DNA from: JALYOK01 sp963840785
Lineage (GTDB): Bacteria; Pseudomonadota; Gammaproteobacteria; Burkholderiales; JALYOK01
Length of the DNA: 64,000 bases
Assembly (NCBI GenBank): GCA_963840785.1
Contig: CAWJAF010000007.1
Location: 433,233 to 497,232 of the forward strand
Direction: 5' to 3'
A program made the translations under genes and the position numbers. A model generated the notes under the pieces. It was given only the letters and a program-made list of their open reading frames with translations, made no database searches and was not told the DNA's origin. The first letter of the stretch is position 1. Every line of letters begins with the position of its first letter. This document shows positions 36,174 to 45,890 of the stretch, piece after piece.

Positions 36174-38906
36174 CTAACTTAGTTTTCCGTGGCACTGCTT
36201 GTACTTTTTCCCGCTGCCACAGGGACACGGATCGTTACGGCCGATTTTTTGCCCTTGCCGAACGAAGGGTTGCACGGCGGTATCGTCATTCGACTTTGCT
36301 GTTTCTAATGCTTCATCGTAGTCGGCGTGATGATACTGAACATTTTTGGGTTCAGCCACGTGTTCGACTTGCTCGGCGGCTTGTTCGACTTCTTGTTCCG
36401 ATTGCACGCGCACCAACATCAGCTTCTGCGTGACCTCGCGCTTTACGACGTCGAGCAAACCGGAAAATAATTCGAACGCTTCGCGCTTGTATTCTTGCTT
36501 GGGATTTTTCTGCGCGTAACCACGCAGATGAATGCCCTGGCGCAAATGATCTAGCGAAGCCAGGTGTTCGCGCCAATGATTATCTAAGGTCTGAAGCATT
36601 ACACCGCGTTCGAACTGGCGAACATATTCCTTGTGCTCGACCATAGCGAACTTTTCGTCGTACTCGCGCGCGGCATTCTCCAGAATTCGCGCCTTGATTT
36701 TTTCTTCGTCTAGAGTCGGTTCTTGCTTGATCCATTCCGCGACCGGCGCATTGAAGTTGAATTCGCTTTGCAAAGATTTTTCCAAACCGGCGGCGTCCCA
36801 TTGCTCTTCCACGCTCTCGGGCGGAATATGCACGTTGGCCTCGGCGGTGAGGACATCGTTGCGCATCGCCGTGATCGTTTCGGTGATGTCGGTCGATTCG
36901 AGCAACTCGTTGCGCTGTTGGTAAATTACTTTACGCTGATCGTTGGAAACGTCATCGTATTCCAGAAGCTGCTTACGAATATCGAAGTTGCGCGCTTCCA
37001 CTTTGCGCTGCGCATTTTCGATGGCGCGCGTGACCCAGCTATGCTCGATCGCTTCGCCTTCCGGCATTTTCAAGCGCTGCATAATCGCCGCGACTCGATC
37101 GCTCGCGAAAATTTTCAATAGCGGATCTTCCAGCGACAAATAAAAGCGGCTGGAACCCGGATCGCCCTGGCGGCCGGAACGGCCGCGCAATTGGTTGTCG
37201 ACGCGCCGCGATTCGTGGCGCTCGGAACCTATGATGTGCAAGCCACCTTCTTTGATCACGTGATCGTGGAGCTGTTGCCATTCGCCGCGAAGCGTTTCGA
37301 CACGGCGATTTTTCTCGTCATCACTTAGATTCGCATCATTTTTGATCGCTTGAATTTCCGGATCGGGATTGCCGCCGAGCACGATGTCCGTACCACGGCC
37401 TGCCATGTTGGTGGCGATGGTAATCATTTTCGGGCGACCTGCTTGCACGACGATGCCGGCTTCTTTCGCGTGCTGTTTCGCGTTCAATACTTGATGCGGT
37501 AACTTTTCTTTTTCCAGCAAACTCGACAGCAATTCGGAGTTTTCGATTGACGTTGTGCCGAGCAACACTGGCTGACCGCGCTCGTAACAATCCTTAATGT
37601 CGGTGACCATCGCCTGATGTTTTTCGCGCGCGGTTTGATAAACCTGATCCATGCGATCATCACGAATCATTTTCTTATGCGTCGGGATGATCACCGTTTC
37701 CAGGTTGTAGATGTGCTGGAATTCGTAAGCTTCCGTATCCGCCGTGCCGGTCATGCCGGAGAGCTTTTTGTAGAGGCGGAAATAATTTTGGAAGGTGATC
37801 GATGCGAGCGTTTGCGATTCGCTTTGAATCTTCACGCCTTCTTTCGCTTCGACCGCCTGATGCAAGCCCTCGGACCAGCGCCGCCCCGTCATCATGCGAC
37901 CGGTGAATTCGTCGACGATGACGATTTCGCCATCGTTTACCACATAATGCTGATCCTTGTGGTAAAGCGCATGAGCGCGCAACGCCGCGTACAAATGATG
38001 CACAAGCAAAATATTTGAAGGATCGTACAGGCTCGCACCCGCCTGCAATAAGCCCGCATCGGCCAATAATTGTTCTGCTTTTTCGTGACCGGCTTCCGTC
38101 ATCGTGACGGTATGGGCTTTAAGGTCAACACTAAAATCGCCGGGGCCATTTTCTTCTTCCTGCTTGGTCAGGCGTGGGGCAAGACGATTGATTTGTTGGT
38201 AGAGCTCCGCGTTATCGTCTGCCTGCCCAGAGATGATCAAAGGCGTGCGCGCTTCGTCAATCAAAATCGAGTCTACTTCATCGACGATGGCGAAATTCTG
38301 CCCGCGCATCACGCGCTCCGAGGGCTGCTGCACCATATTGTCGCGCAGATAGTCGAACCCGAATTCGTTGTTCGTACCGTAGGTGATGTCCGCCGCGAAT
38401 GCTGCTTGTTTTTCATCGTGGGGCATTTGCGATAGATTGCAGCCCACCGTCAAGCCGAGAAATTTAAAAACGCGACCCATCCACTCCGCATCGCGACTGG
38501 CGAGATAATCATTGACCGTCACCACATGCACGCCGTTGTCGGTCAGCGCGTTGAGGTAAGCGGGCAGCGTCGCCATTAACGTCTTGCCCTCGCCCGTTCG
38601 CATTTCCGCAATTTTGCCCTGGTGCAATACCATACCACCGATCAGCTGAGCATCGAAATGGCGCATACCCAAAACGCGTTGCGATGCCTCGCGTACCACG
38701 GCGAAAGCTTCCGGCAGAATTTCATCCAGCGAGGCGCCGTTTTTTACGCGTTCCTTAAACTGCACGGTCTTGGCTTTCAGATCGTCATCAGAAAGCTTTT
38801 TCAGATCCGTTTCGAGACTATTGATTTGAATAATCGATTTACGGAATTGCTTTAACAGTCGTTCATTACGGCTGCCAAAAATTTTCTTGAGCAGATTTGC
38901 GATCAT
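36174..38906 (-). CDS. secA: Preprotein translocase ATPase SecA
   Basis: A 910-residue SecA, the motor that pushes unfolded proteins through SecYEG. The nucleotide motifs are MRTGEGKTLMATLP (Walker A), DEVDSILIDEART (Walker B/DEAD) and GTDIVLGGNPDPE, with QLRGRSGRQGDPG. The C terminus ends in the zinc-binding, SecB-contacting tail (NDPCPCGSGKKYKQCHGKLS). The start MIANLLKKIFGSRNERL at 38906 is the family start; the frame runs five residues further. It converges on the Mur-Pth gene with about 90 bases between. Confidence 0.97.
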   Translation of the reverse strand: MIANLLKKIFGSRNERLLKQFRKSIIQINSLETDLKKLSDDDLKAKTVQFKERVKNGASLDEILPEAFAVVREASQRVLGMRHFDAQLIGGMVLHQGKIAEMRTGEGKTLMATLPAYLNALTDNGVHVVTVNDYLASRDAEWMGRVFKFLGLTVGCNLSQMPHDEKQAAFAADITYGTNNEFGFDYLRDNMVQQPSERVMRGQNFAIVDEVDSILIDEARTPLIISGQADDNAELYQQINRLAPRLTKQEEENGPGDFSVDLKAHTVTMTEAGHEKAEQLLADAGLLQAGASLYDPSNILLVHHLYAALRAHALYHKDQHYVVNDGEIVIVDEFTGRMMTGRRWSEGLHQAVEAKEGVKIQSESQTLASITFQNYFRLYKKLSGMTGTADTEAYEFQHIYNLETVIIPTHKKMIRDDRMDQVYQTAREKHQAMVTDIKDCYERGQPVLLGTTSIENSELLSSLLEKEKLPHQVLNAKQHAKEAGIVVQAGRPKMITIATNMAGRGTDIVLGGNPDPEIQAIKNDANLSDDEKNRRVETLRGEWQQLHDHVIKEGGLHIIGSERHESRRVDNQLRGRSGRQGDPGSSRFYLSLEDPLLKIFASDRVAAIMQRLKMPEGEAIEHSWVTRAIENAQRKVEARNFDIRKQLLEYDDVSNDQRKVIYQQRNELLESTDITETITAMRNDVLTAEANVHIPPESVEEQWDAAGLEKSLQSEFNFNAPVAEWIKQEPTLDEEKIKARILENAAREYDEKFAMVEHKEYVRQFERGVMLQTLDNHWREHLASLDHLRQGIHLRGYAQKNPKQEYKREAFELFSGLLDVVKREVTQKLMLVRVQSEQEVEQAAEQVEHVAEPKNVQYHHADYDEALETAKSNDDTAVQPFVRQGQKIGRNDPCPCGSGKKYKQCHGKLS

Positions 38907-39092
38907 AAATGGGTGGCGCACGAGGGCAATGTAGGGTTAGCTCCTAACATGGCGCCAAATCGGCAAAATAAAAGGGGTTAAGAATACCATAGGCAGGCTT
39001 CGGGCATTTTGAAACTGTGTGACAATCGTGTCCCAAGCACCGTGGAGACTGGCTTAGGGACGCCGATGCTGTCGTAATGCCGAATCTCCCAA

Positions 39093-39899
39093 TTAGTGCG
39101 GGTCATCGCCACCAAACTTCGCGGCCCGTTTCTCACGCAAGGACGCAATTCCCTCCTGTACGTCGGGCCCGGCAAAGCCCATGAACTCTAACGCGAGGGA
39201 CGCATCGAAGCTCGGCCCAGCTAAGCGAAGCCAATTATTGAGCGCGTATTTCGTCCATTTGATCGCCGATTGAGAACCTAGGCTCAGTTTCTCAGCGACT
39301 TCGAACGCTTTTCCAATTAACTCTGATTCGTCTACCGCTAAAGAAACGAGGCCAATACGTTCCGCCTCTTCCCCGCTGACCGTTTCGCACAACAACAAGT
39401 AATACTTCGCTTTTGCCATACCGCACAACAGCGGCCAGACGATTGCCGCGTGGTCGCCAGCGGCGACGCCCAAGCGCGTGTGGCCGTCGATGATGCGCGC
39501 CGTTTTTGCTGCTATGGAAATGTCGGCTAGTAAGCCGGCGACCAAGCCGGCTCCAACGGCAGGGCCGTGCATCGCGGAGACAACTGGCTTGCTGCAATTA
39601 ATGATGTTGTAAACCAAATCTTTCGCTTCGCGCCAGACGCGGGCACGCACATTGAAATCGCTCGCCATTTCTTCGACAAGTTTTAAATCGCCGCCGCCGG
39701 AAAAGCCTTTACCTTCGCCGCGCAGAATCGCGACTTTCATGTCCGGATCGGCATCGAATGTTCGCCATATCTCAGCGAGTTCGTGATGCATGCGATGATC
39801 GGCGGTGGAGAGTTTTCCCGGCTCCCCCATAATGATTTCGAGAACGCCGTTGGGATGTTTTTTGAATTTGAGCGCCGTGTAGGCTTCGTAATGGTTCAT
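39093..39899 (-). CDS. Enoyl-CoA hydratase/isomerase family protein
   Basis: A 268-residue crotonase-fold enzyme. The oxyanion-hole sequences GFSGGGDLK and MHGPAVGAGLVAG are clear, but the usual glutamate of enoyl-CoA hydratases in the second loop is not obvious, so the substrate reaction is uncertain. The start MNHYEAYTAL at 39899 is preferred; four further residues are possible. It stands alone on the minus strand. Confidence 0.88.
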   Translation of the reverse strand: MNHYEAYTALKFKKHPNGVLEIIMGEPGKLSTADHRMHHELAEIWRTFDADPDMKVAILRGEGKGFSGGGDLKLVEEMASDFNVRARVWREAKDLVYNIINCSKPVVSAMHGPAVGAGLVAGLLADISIAAKTARIIDGHTRLGVAAGDHAAIVWPLLCGMAKAKYYLLLCETVSGEEAERIGLVSLAVDESELIGKAFEVAEKLSLGSQSAIKWTKYALNNWLRLAGPSFDASLALEFMGFAGPDVQEGIASLREKRAAKFGGDDPH

Positions 39900-39947
39900 G
39901 GTTTCTCTCATTGATATTTAGCGGGAAGCGCTCCGGCGAATGTTAAA

Positions 39948-40523
39948 ATGCCTGACATCAGCAATTCGAAAAATTATCCAATTATGGCAACTCCCCATCC
40001 CGGCACTGCGTCACGAGACGTAATGGCCAGCATTATATTCTTCAGCCGCTGGTTACAAGCGCCGCTTTACTTTGGTCTGATTGTCGCGCAAGGTGTTTAC
40101 GTTTACCATTTCATGATCGAGTTGTGGCATCTTATCGGTCGCGCGACGACAATCAGCGAAAACGAATTGATGTTGGTGGTATTGGCGTTGATCGATGTGG
40201 TGATGATCGCGAATTTGTTGATCATGGTCATCGTCGGCGGCTATGAAACCTTCGTCTCGCGGCTTAACTTAAAAAATCACCCCGATGAACCGGAATGGTT
40301 GTCGCACGTCAACGCTGGTGTCTTGAAAGTGAAACTTGCCACAGCGCTGATCGGGATTTCGTCGATTCATTTGCTGCAGACGTTTATCAATGCGAGCAAG
40401 ATACCCGCGCCCGTGATGATGTGGCAGGTCATTATTCATCTGACCTTCGTGTTGTCGGCGGTGGTTATGGCGTGGACCGATCGAATCGCGACAGCACCTC
40501 ACGCAAGTTCAACGCCGCACTAA
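39948..40523 (+). CDS. UPF0114 (YqhA / TIGR00645) family membrane protein
   Basis: A 191-residue protein with about four hydrophobic segments: PLYFGLIVAQGVYVYHF, ELMLVVLALIDVVMIANLL, LATALIGISSIHLLQ and VIIHLTFVLSAVVMAWTD. The pattern and the motif GGYETFVSRL match UPF0114, an inner-membrane family of unknown role. The start is uncertain: Met 13 and Met 26 in frame are alternatives to 39948. It is followed 17 bases later by fumarase. Confidence 0.85.
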   Translation: MPDISNSKNYPIMATPHPGTASRDVMASIIFFSRWLQAPLYFGLIVAQGVYVYHFMIELWHLIGRATTISENELMLVVLALIDVVMIANLLIMVIVGGYETFVSRLNLKNHPDEPEWLSHVNAGVLKVKLATALIGISSIHLLQTFINASKIPAPVMMWQVIIHLTFVLSAVVMAWTDRIATAPHASSTPH

Positions 40524-40540
40524 TCCCTCGGAACATAGTC

Positions 40541-42064
40541 ATGACGACCATTAAGCAAGACGACCTCATCGAGAGCATCGCCAACGCGTTGCAATTCATT
40601 TCTTACTACCACCCGGCCGATTATATTCAGCATCTCGCCCGCGCCTACGACGCCGAGCAAAGCCCCACCGCAAAAGATGCGATTGCGCAAATCTTGACCA
40701 ACAGTCGCATGAGCGCGGAAGGCAAACGCCCGGTATGTCAGGACACGGGAATCGTCAACGTGTTTCTAAAAATCGGCATGGACGTGAAGTGGGAAGGTTT
40801 CACCGGATCGATTCATGATGCGATCAACGAAGGCGTGCGGCGCGGCTACAACGATCCGGACAATAAGCTGCGCGCGTCCATCGTCGCCGATCCGCAGTTC
40901 GAGCGCAAAAATACTAAAGACAATACGCCTGCCGTGATTCAAATGGATGTTGTTCCCGGCAACACGGTCGACGTGCAAGTCGCGGCCAAGGGCGGCGGCT
41001 CGGAGAATAAATCGAAATTCATCATGCTCAATCCGTCCGATTCCTTGGTGGATTGGGTGTTGAAAACCGTGCCGACCATGGGCGCGGGCTGGTGTCCGCC
41101 GGGTATGCTCGGCATCGGCATCGGCGGCACGGCGGAAAAAGCGATGTTGATGGCGAAAGAATCGCTGATGGAAGACATCGACATGTATCAATTAAAAAAA
41201 CGCGGTCCGAAAGACAAAACCGAAGAATTGCGCATCGAGTTGCATGACAAAGTCAACGCGCTGGGCATCGGCGCGCAGGGTTTGGGTGGGCTAACCACGG
41301 TGCTCGACGTCAAAATCAAAATGTATCCGACCCACGCGGCGAGTAAACCGGTCGCGATGATCCCGAATTGCGCCGCGACGCGCCACGTGCATTTCGTGCT
41401 CGACGGTTCGGGGGCTGCCTATCTTGAGCCGCCGTCGCTTGATTTGTGGCCGGATGTGCATTGGCAGCCCAATTACAACAAAAGCACGCGCGTGAACATG
41501 GATACGTTGACGAAGGAGGAAGTCGTCGCCTGGAAGTCGGGACAGACGTTGCTGCTCTCCGGCAAGATGCTCACGGGCCGTGACGCCGCGCATAAGCGTA
41601 TTCAAGGCATGCTCGCGGATGGCGAAAAACTGCCGGTCGATTTTAAAAATCGCGTGATCTATTACGTCGGCCCGGTCGATCCGGTGCGCGACGAAGTGGT
41701 CGGCCCCGCCGGGCCGACGACGGCGACGCGGATGGATAAATTTACCGAAATGATGCTTGCACAAACGGGACTTATCGCAATGATTGGCAAAGCCGAGCGT
41801 GGTCCCGAAGGCATTGAGGCAATCAAGAAACACAAAGCAGCTTACTTGATGGCGGTCGGCGGTGCGGCTTATCTCGTCGCCAAAGCGATTAAAGAGGCCA
41901 AAGTCGTGGGCTTCGCTGACCTTGGCATGGAAGCGATTTACGAATTCACCGTGAAGGATATGCCCGTGACGGTCGCGGTGGATTCGAACGGCACATCGGT
42001 ACACCAAACCGGTCCGCGCGAGTGGCAGGCTAAGATCGGCAAGATTCCCGTCACCGTCATGTAG
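40541..42064 (+). CDS. Fumarate hydratase, class I (iron-sulfur)
   Basis: A 507-residue class I fumarase, converting fumarate to malate in the TCA cycle. It needs a [4Fe-4S] cluster, with cysteine candidates at Cys66 (PVCQDTGIVNV) and in the conserved IPNCAATRHVHF. I take the start as ATG 40541, matching the usual length of the family; the open frame starts at 40295 inside the upstream UPF0114 gene. Its stop codon lies inside a palindrome that may end the transcript. Confidence 0.95.
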   Translation: MTTIKQDDLIESIANALQFISYYHPADYIQHLARAYDAEQSPTAKDAIAQILTNSRMSAEGKRPVCQDTGIVNVFLKIGMDVKWEGFTGSIHDAINEGVRRGYNDPDNKLRASIVADPQFERKNTKDNTPAVIQMDVVPGNTVDVQVAAKGGGSENKSKFIMLNPSDSLVDWVLKTVPTMGAGWCPPGMLGIGIGGTAEKAMLMAKESLMEDIDMYQLKKRGPKDKTEELRIELHDKVNALGIGAQGLGGLTTVLDVKIKMYPTHAASKPVAMIPNCAATRHVHFVLDGSGAAYLEPPSLDLWPDVHWQPNYNKSTRVNMDTLTKEEVVAWKSGQTLLLSGKMLTGRDAAHKRIQGMLADGEKLPVDFKNRVIYYVGPVDPVRDEVVGPAGPTTATRMDKFTEMMLAQTGLIAMIGKAERGPEGIEAIKKHKAAYLMAVGGAAYLVAKAIKEAKVVGFADLGMEAIYEFTVKDMPVTVAVDSNGTSVHQTGPREWQAKIGKIPVTVM

Positions 42065-42106
42065 GGCGCAGTTATGCGCCCTACATGTTCGGTGCATGAA
42101 TGCACC
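42061..42106. repeat. Two tandem hairpins at the fumarase stop and murI start
   Basis: The first hairpin is GTAGGGCGCA / TGCGCCCTAC with a GTTA loop (42061-42084) and contains the fumarase TAG stop. The second, GGTGCA / TGCACC (42091-42106), covers the start codon region of murI. The core resembles the arms of the palindrome at 796-861. There is no T-run, but such stems may stabilise or end the transcript. Confidence 0.6.
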
Positions 42107-42921
42107 CTACAAAATTTGATCGTTTGAATTCTTCGTCGCCGATCGGCATTTTTGATTCCGGGGTCGGCGGGTTGTCGGTGTTACGTGCTGCGCGGGCGGA
42201 ATTGCCGCAGGAAAATTTCATTTACTTCGCCGATTCCGGCTTCGCACCCTATGGTGACAAACCCGATTCCTACGTAATCGAGCGTTGTGAACGCATCGGC
42301 GCGTGGTTTGTTTCGCAAGGCGCGCTGGTGATTGTAGTTGCTTGTAATACGGCGACGGCAATCGCCGTCCAAACTCTTCGTCGCAATTTTAGTTTGCCTA
42401 TTGTCGGCGTCGAACCTGGTCTCAGGCCCGCTATTGCCGCCACGCGATCCGGCAAAGTTGGCGTCTTAGCAACTGCGGCGACGTTGGCGAGCAGGCGCTA
42501 TGCCGAACTATTGGCGCGGGTTCAAGCGGATTCGCCGCAGACTGAATTCCTGGCGAAAGTAGGTGCCGACTGGGTGGAGTTAGTTGAGCGCGGCGAATTA
42601 GCATCGAGCATGACCCAAAGCGCAGTTGCCAAGGTGGTCGAACCGCTAATTAAGCAAGGATGCGATACGCTGGTATTGGGCTGCACACATTATCCGTTTC
42701 TCACGACCGCGATCCGGTGCGTCGCGCCAGACGCGATGATCATTGATACGGCGCCAGCCGTCGCGCGCGAATTGTCACGGCGCGTTGGGTTGCGATCGAG
42801 CGCGGCGGCTGGTAACGTAAGATTCGCCACCTCGGGTGATGCCGAACGTAGTGCGGCCGTTGTGTCGGCGATGCTTGGACAAAGACACGAGATTTCGGCC
42901 ATACAATCTGCCTTACCTTAG
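42100..42921 (+). CDS. murI: Glutamate racemase
   Basis: A 273-residue glutamate racemase that makes D-glutamate for peptidoglycan. The motif GIFDSGVGGLSVLR is N-terminal, and the two catalytic cysteines lie in VVACNTATA and VLGCTHYPFL. The ATG at 42100 sits in a hairpin; a later start at TTG 42124 (NSSSPIGIFDSG) is an alternative that matches the family start better. It follows fumarase by 35 bases. Confidence 0.92.
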   Translation: MHPTKFDRLNSSSPIGIFDSGVGGLSVLRAARAELPQENFIYFADSGFAPYGDKPDSYVIERCERIGAWFVSQGALVIVVACNTATAIAVQTLRRNFSLPIVGVEPGLRPAIAATRSGKVGVLATAATLASRRYAELLARVQADSPQTEFLAKVGADWVELVERGELASSMTQSAVAKVVEPLIKQGCDTLVLGCTHYPFLTTAIRCVAPDAMIIDTAPAVARELSRRVGLRSSAAAGNVRFATSGDAERSAAVVSAMLGQRHEISAIQSALP

Positions 42922-43116
42922 GCTGATGGCTGGAGATGCGCTTGGGACTTGCGTCTTGACAGCACATGCTTCGATAGCCGCATGGATATTGCCTGCTGGC
43001 ACGTAGCTGTTCCGAAGAAATCTCAAAATTAACCTCAAATTTACACGAAAATATCTATCCAAACAATTGATTTTGCGTTCTAATTAGAGTTTACTTACGC
43101 ATCGACCCGGGCTGGT

Positions 43117-45585
43117 ATGATCGGTAAGTTGGAAAAACTCGGGCAACCTGCGGATTTGCTGCGTTCCGTTGCCATTGCGTTAATTGCGTTACTCACCGCC
43201 TATGCGGTGACGCGGACCGATTTTTTCCAAAATCTTGACTTGCAATTGCATGACGTCCAGGCACGCGTGCTGGCGCAGGAAGTCGATTTCAGCGACATTA
43301 TTTTCGTCGACGTATCCGAAGAAAGCATCAAATCGCTCGAACCGGAAATCGGCGCGTGGCCATATAGCCGATCGGTCTACGCCAAGGTCACGGAATTTTT
43401 GCGCAATGCCGGTGCGCGCTCGATGACCTTCGATATTGTTTTCGCCGAAAGGCGGCCGCAGGACGAGAGATCTGGCCGAGACGTTGCGTCGAAACGCCGG
43501 CGTCAACGCTCGCTGTCTTGGCGAAGGACTATACCGTCACTTCCGCCGCCGACACAGAAGCCTTGCTCGAGCATATTGCTTGGCGCAAACCGGCCGCCGC
43601 GCCGGCGTTTCAATGGCAACAATTTATTTTGCCGCGCGAAATGTTCATCTGGAACGATAAGCCGGTTGCGGACGTCGGCGTCATCGCCGTCGTGCCCGAT
43701 AAAGATGGCATTTTGCGACGGGTGCCGGTGTTGCATCAAGTTGGCGACAAAGTATTGATGGGGCTTTCGGCAGCGACCATTTTTTCCGGCAAACCTCGTC
43801 CTGAAATTCGATTCGACGCCATGACGCGCGAGCTCCAGATCGGCGATCACGTCTTGGCCGGTCGGCGAAGACGGTTCGGTGCATTTGCGCTTTCCGAGCA
43901 ATCATAAATCGATGGAAGGCTTTCATTTTTCCGATGTGTTTTATGCGGCGATGACATGCGCCCGGCGGAAGGTATCGCCGAAAAAATCAAAGGTCGCAAA
44001 GTGTTTGTCGGCAGCACGGCGGAATCGATCAACGATTATCAAAACACATTGTTCGGCCGCACCGCTGGATTGCACTTGCTTGGCCAAGTGAGTCAATTGC
44101 TTGAAAAAGGCGAAGTCCTCGCGCCGCCAAAATTGCGTTGGGATTTGATTGTTGCTGGCGCTAGCGCTTTTTATTCCGATTGCCAGTTTTCGCGAACGCG
44201 AAAATCGCAGTCCGCTGAATTACGCCGTCGGGTTTATTTTGTTGCCGCTTGCTGATCGGCGGCGTTTCGTCTTGGCTGTATTTGCAGAAGCAATCGACAG
44301 CATTGGGATTTCCGCTGCTTGCCGGATTATTTGGCCTTCATATTTTTTTTGGTGCGACGCCTATGGCGGCTTTACAACGAACGCCAGCGCTTGTTTTACG
44401 AAAAACTTGCCGGCTGAAGAATCTTACAAACTCAAAAGCCAATTTATTTCGCACATGACCCATGAGTTGCGCACGCCGCTGGCTGCGATTATGGGATTCA
44501 ACCGTTTGATCGGCGAAAGCGAGCACGGCGAAAGCGGCCAGGGGCAATACACGAAAGTCATCGAGAAAAATAGCCATCACCTCATGACCCTGATCAATAA
44601 CATGCTCGATCAGGGCAAGATCGAAGCTGGGCAGATGAAAATCTCGAAAGCGCCGGCGCGCATCCGCGAGGTGGTCGACGACGTCGTCGCAACGCTGTCA
44701 AATATGGCGGCGGAAAAAGGGTTGGAGCTAAATGGAGGTATTCGACCGAAACTTACCGACGACGCTGGATTTCGACGCTTTTCGGTTGCGGCAAGTGATT
44801 GTTGAATCTGATCGGCAACGCAATTAAATTTACCGAGCGCGGTTTCGTCCATGTAAGTTTGAGTTGGCAGGACGGCCAATTGCGAATCGTGGTAGCAGAC
44901 TCGGGCGCCGGTATGGCCGCAGAAGTTCAGGAGCGTATTTTTATTCCGTTTAAACAAGGCGCGGATAACACGCAACATGCCTATGGCGGCACCGGTCTTG
45001 GCTTGGCGATTAGCCGAAATCTTTGCGAGTTAATGGGTGGCACGCTCACCGTTGCGTCGCAATTGGGCAAGGGCAGCGCGTTCACGGTGCAATATTCCCG
45101 CGAGCGTTTGTGCCGATAGACATCATTGCGCCTGCGGCGCAATCGGTGCCGTCGCTTGGCGCGCAACGCTTCACTGGGCGCGTGTTACTGGCGGATGACA
45201 ACGACGATATTCGCGATTTGGTCACGCGGCTGCTGAAAAAGCAAGGTGTCTTACGGTCATTCCCGTCGTCGATGGCCGTCAGGCCGTGGAAGCGGCACTG
45301 AGCGAAATGCCCGATCTGGTGTTGATGGATATGGAAATGCCGGTGATGGATGGATTAACGGCGACGAAGCGATTACGCGAAAGCGGATTTGCAAAACCGA
45401 TTTTCGCGATGACCGCCCACCCGGAAGGCCCGGAAGTCGAACGGGCGTTGAAAGAAGGATTTGACGGTTATCTGGAAAAGCCCGTCAACCGCCAGCGACT
45501 TCAAGGCATTCTCGCCGCGTTTTTAGCGCCGAATGCCGAGTCCGTTGCCGTATCACTCGTTAAGCCAAATTGGAACATACCATGA
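43117..45585 (+). pseudogene. CHASE2 hybrid histidine kinase with receiver domain, many frameshifts
   Basis: Six or more frames combine into one long signal protein. In order: a first membrane segment (LLRSVAIALIALLTAYAVT); a CHASE2 extracytoplasmic domain (DVSEESIKSLEPEIGAWPYSR, then VPDKDGILRRVPVL); further membrane helices (FGLHIFFG); HisKA with phosphorylated His (ISHMTHELRTPLAAIMGF); HATPase (LNLIGNAIKFTERG, GGTGLGLAISRNL); and a receiver domain with ADDNDDIRDL and LVLMDMEMPVMDG carrying the phospho-accepting Asp. Frame breaks occur at about 43455, 43506, 43860, 43950, 44145, 44257, 44357, 44415, 44750-44802, 45110 and 45250. Most are repaired by deleting one base, which suggests sequence error rather than decay. 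The receiver's TGA overlaps the start of the next gene (ATGA). Confidence 0.75.
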
Positions 45586-45890
45586 CACAAAAAGTAATTG
45601 TCGAAGTGGATGCCGACCTCGCCGATCTGGTGCCGAATTTTTTAGCGAATCGGCAAAAAGATTTGCAGCAAATTGCCGCGGCCCTGGAACGTGCCGACAA
45701 TGATGCGCTGCGCATTATTGGCCACAACATGAAAGGCGTCGGCGGCGGTTATGGATTCAGCGACATTACGGAATTCGGCAAACTATCTTGAGGTCGCGGC
45801 AAGAGGACGATGACCAAGCGGCGGCTCGCACATTATTAGCAACAGTATCGGCAATATCTTGCAAACATCGAAGTGCGCTATGTCCCGTGA
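45582..45890 (+). CDS. Hpt (histidine phosphotransfer) protein, frameshifted
   Basis: A protein of about 102 residues, starting MTQKVIVEVDADLADLVPNF, with the Hpt motif IIGHNMKGVGGGYGF in which the His is the phosphoryl carrier. A frame break near 45790 separates the ending (QQYRQYLANIEVRYVP) from the core. Its start overlaps the hybrid kinase stop and its stop overlaps the GTG of the next gene, so it is the likely relay from the kinase to the receivers downstream. Confidence 0.75.

Noticed and set aside
40295..40540. N-terminal extension of fumarase
   Set aside because: It lies in another frame of the UPF0114 gene; the ATG at 40541 gives the family length.
41291..42097. 268-codon open frame opposite fumarase
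   Set aside because: Same reason: it mirrors fumarase codons and has no ribosome site or recognisable product.
43117..45585. True pseudogenisation of the signalling operon
   Set aside because: Frame breaks continue at similar density into mfd and serB and are mostly single inserted bases with all motifs preserved, so error is more likely than decay.
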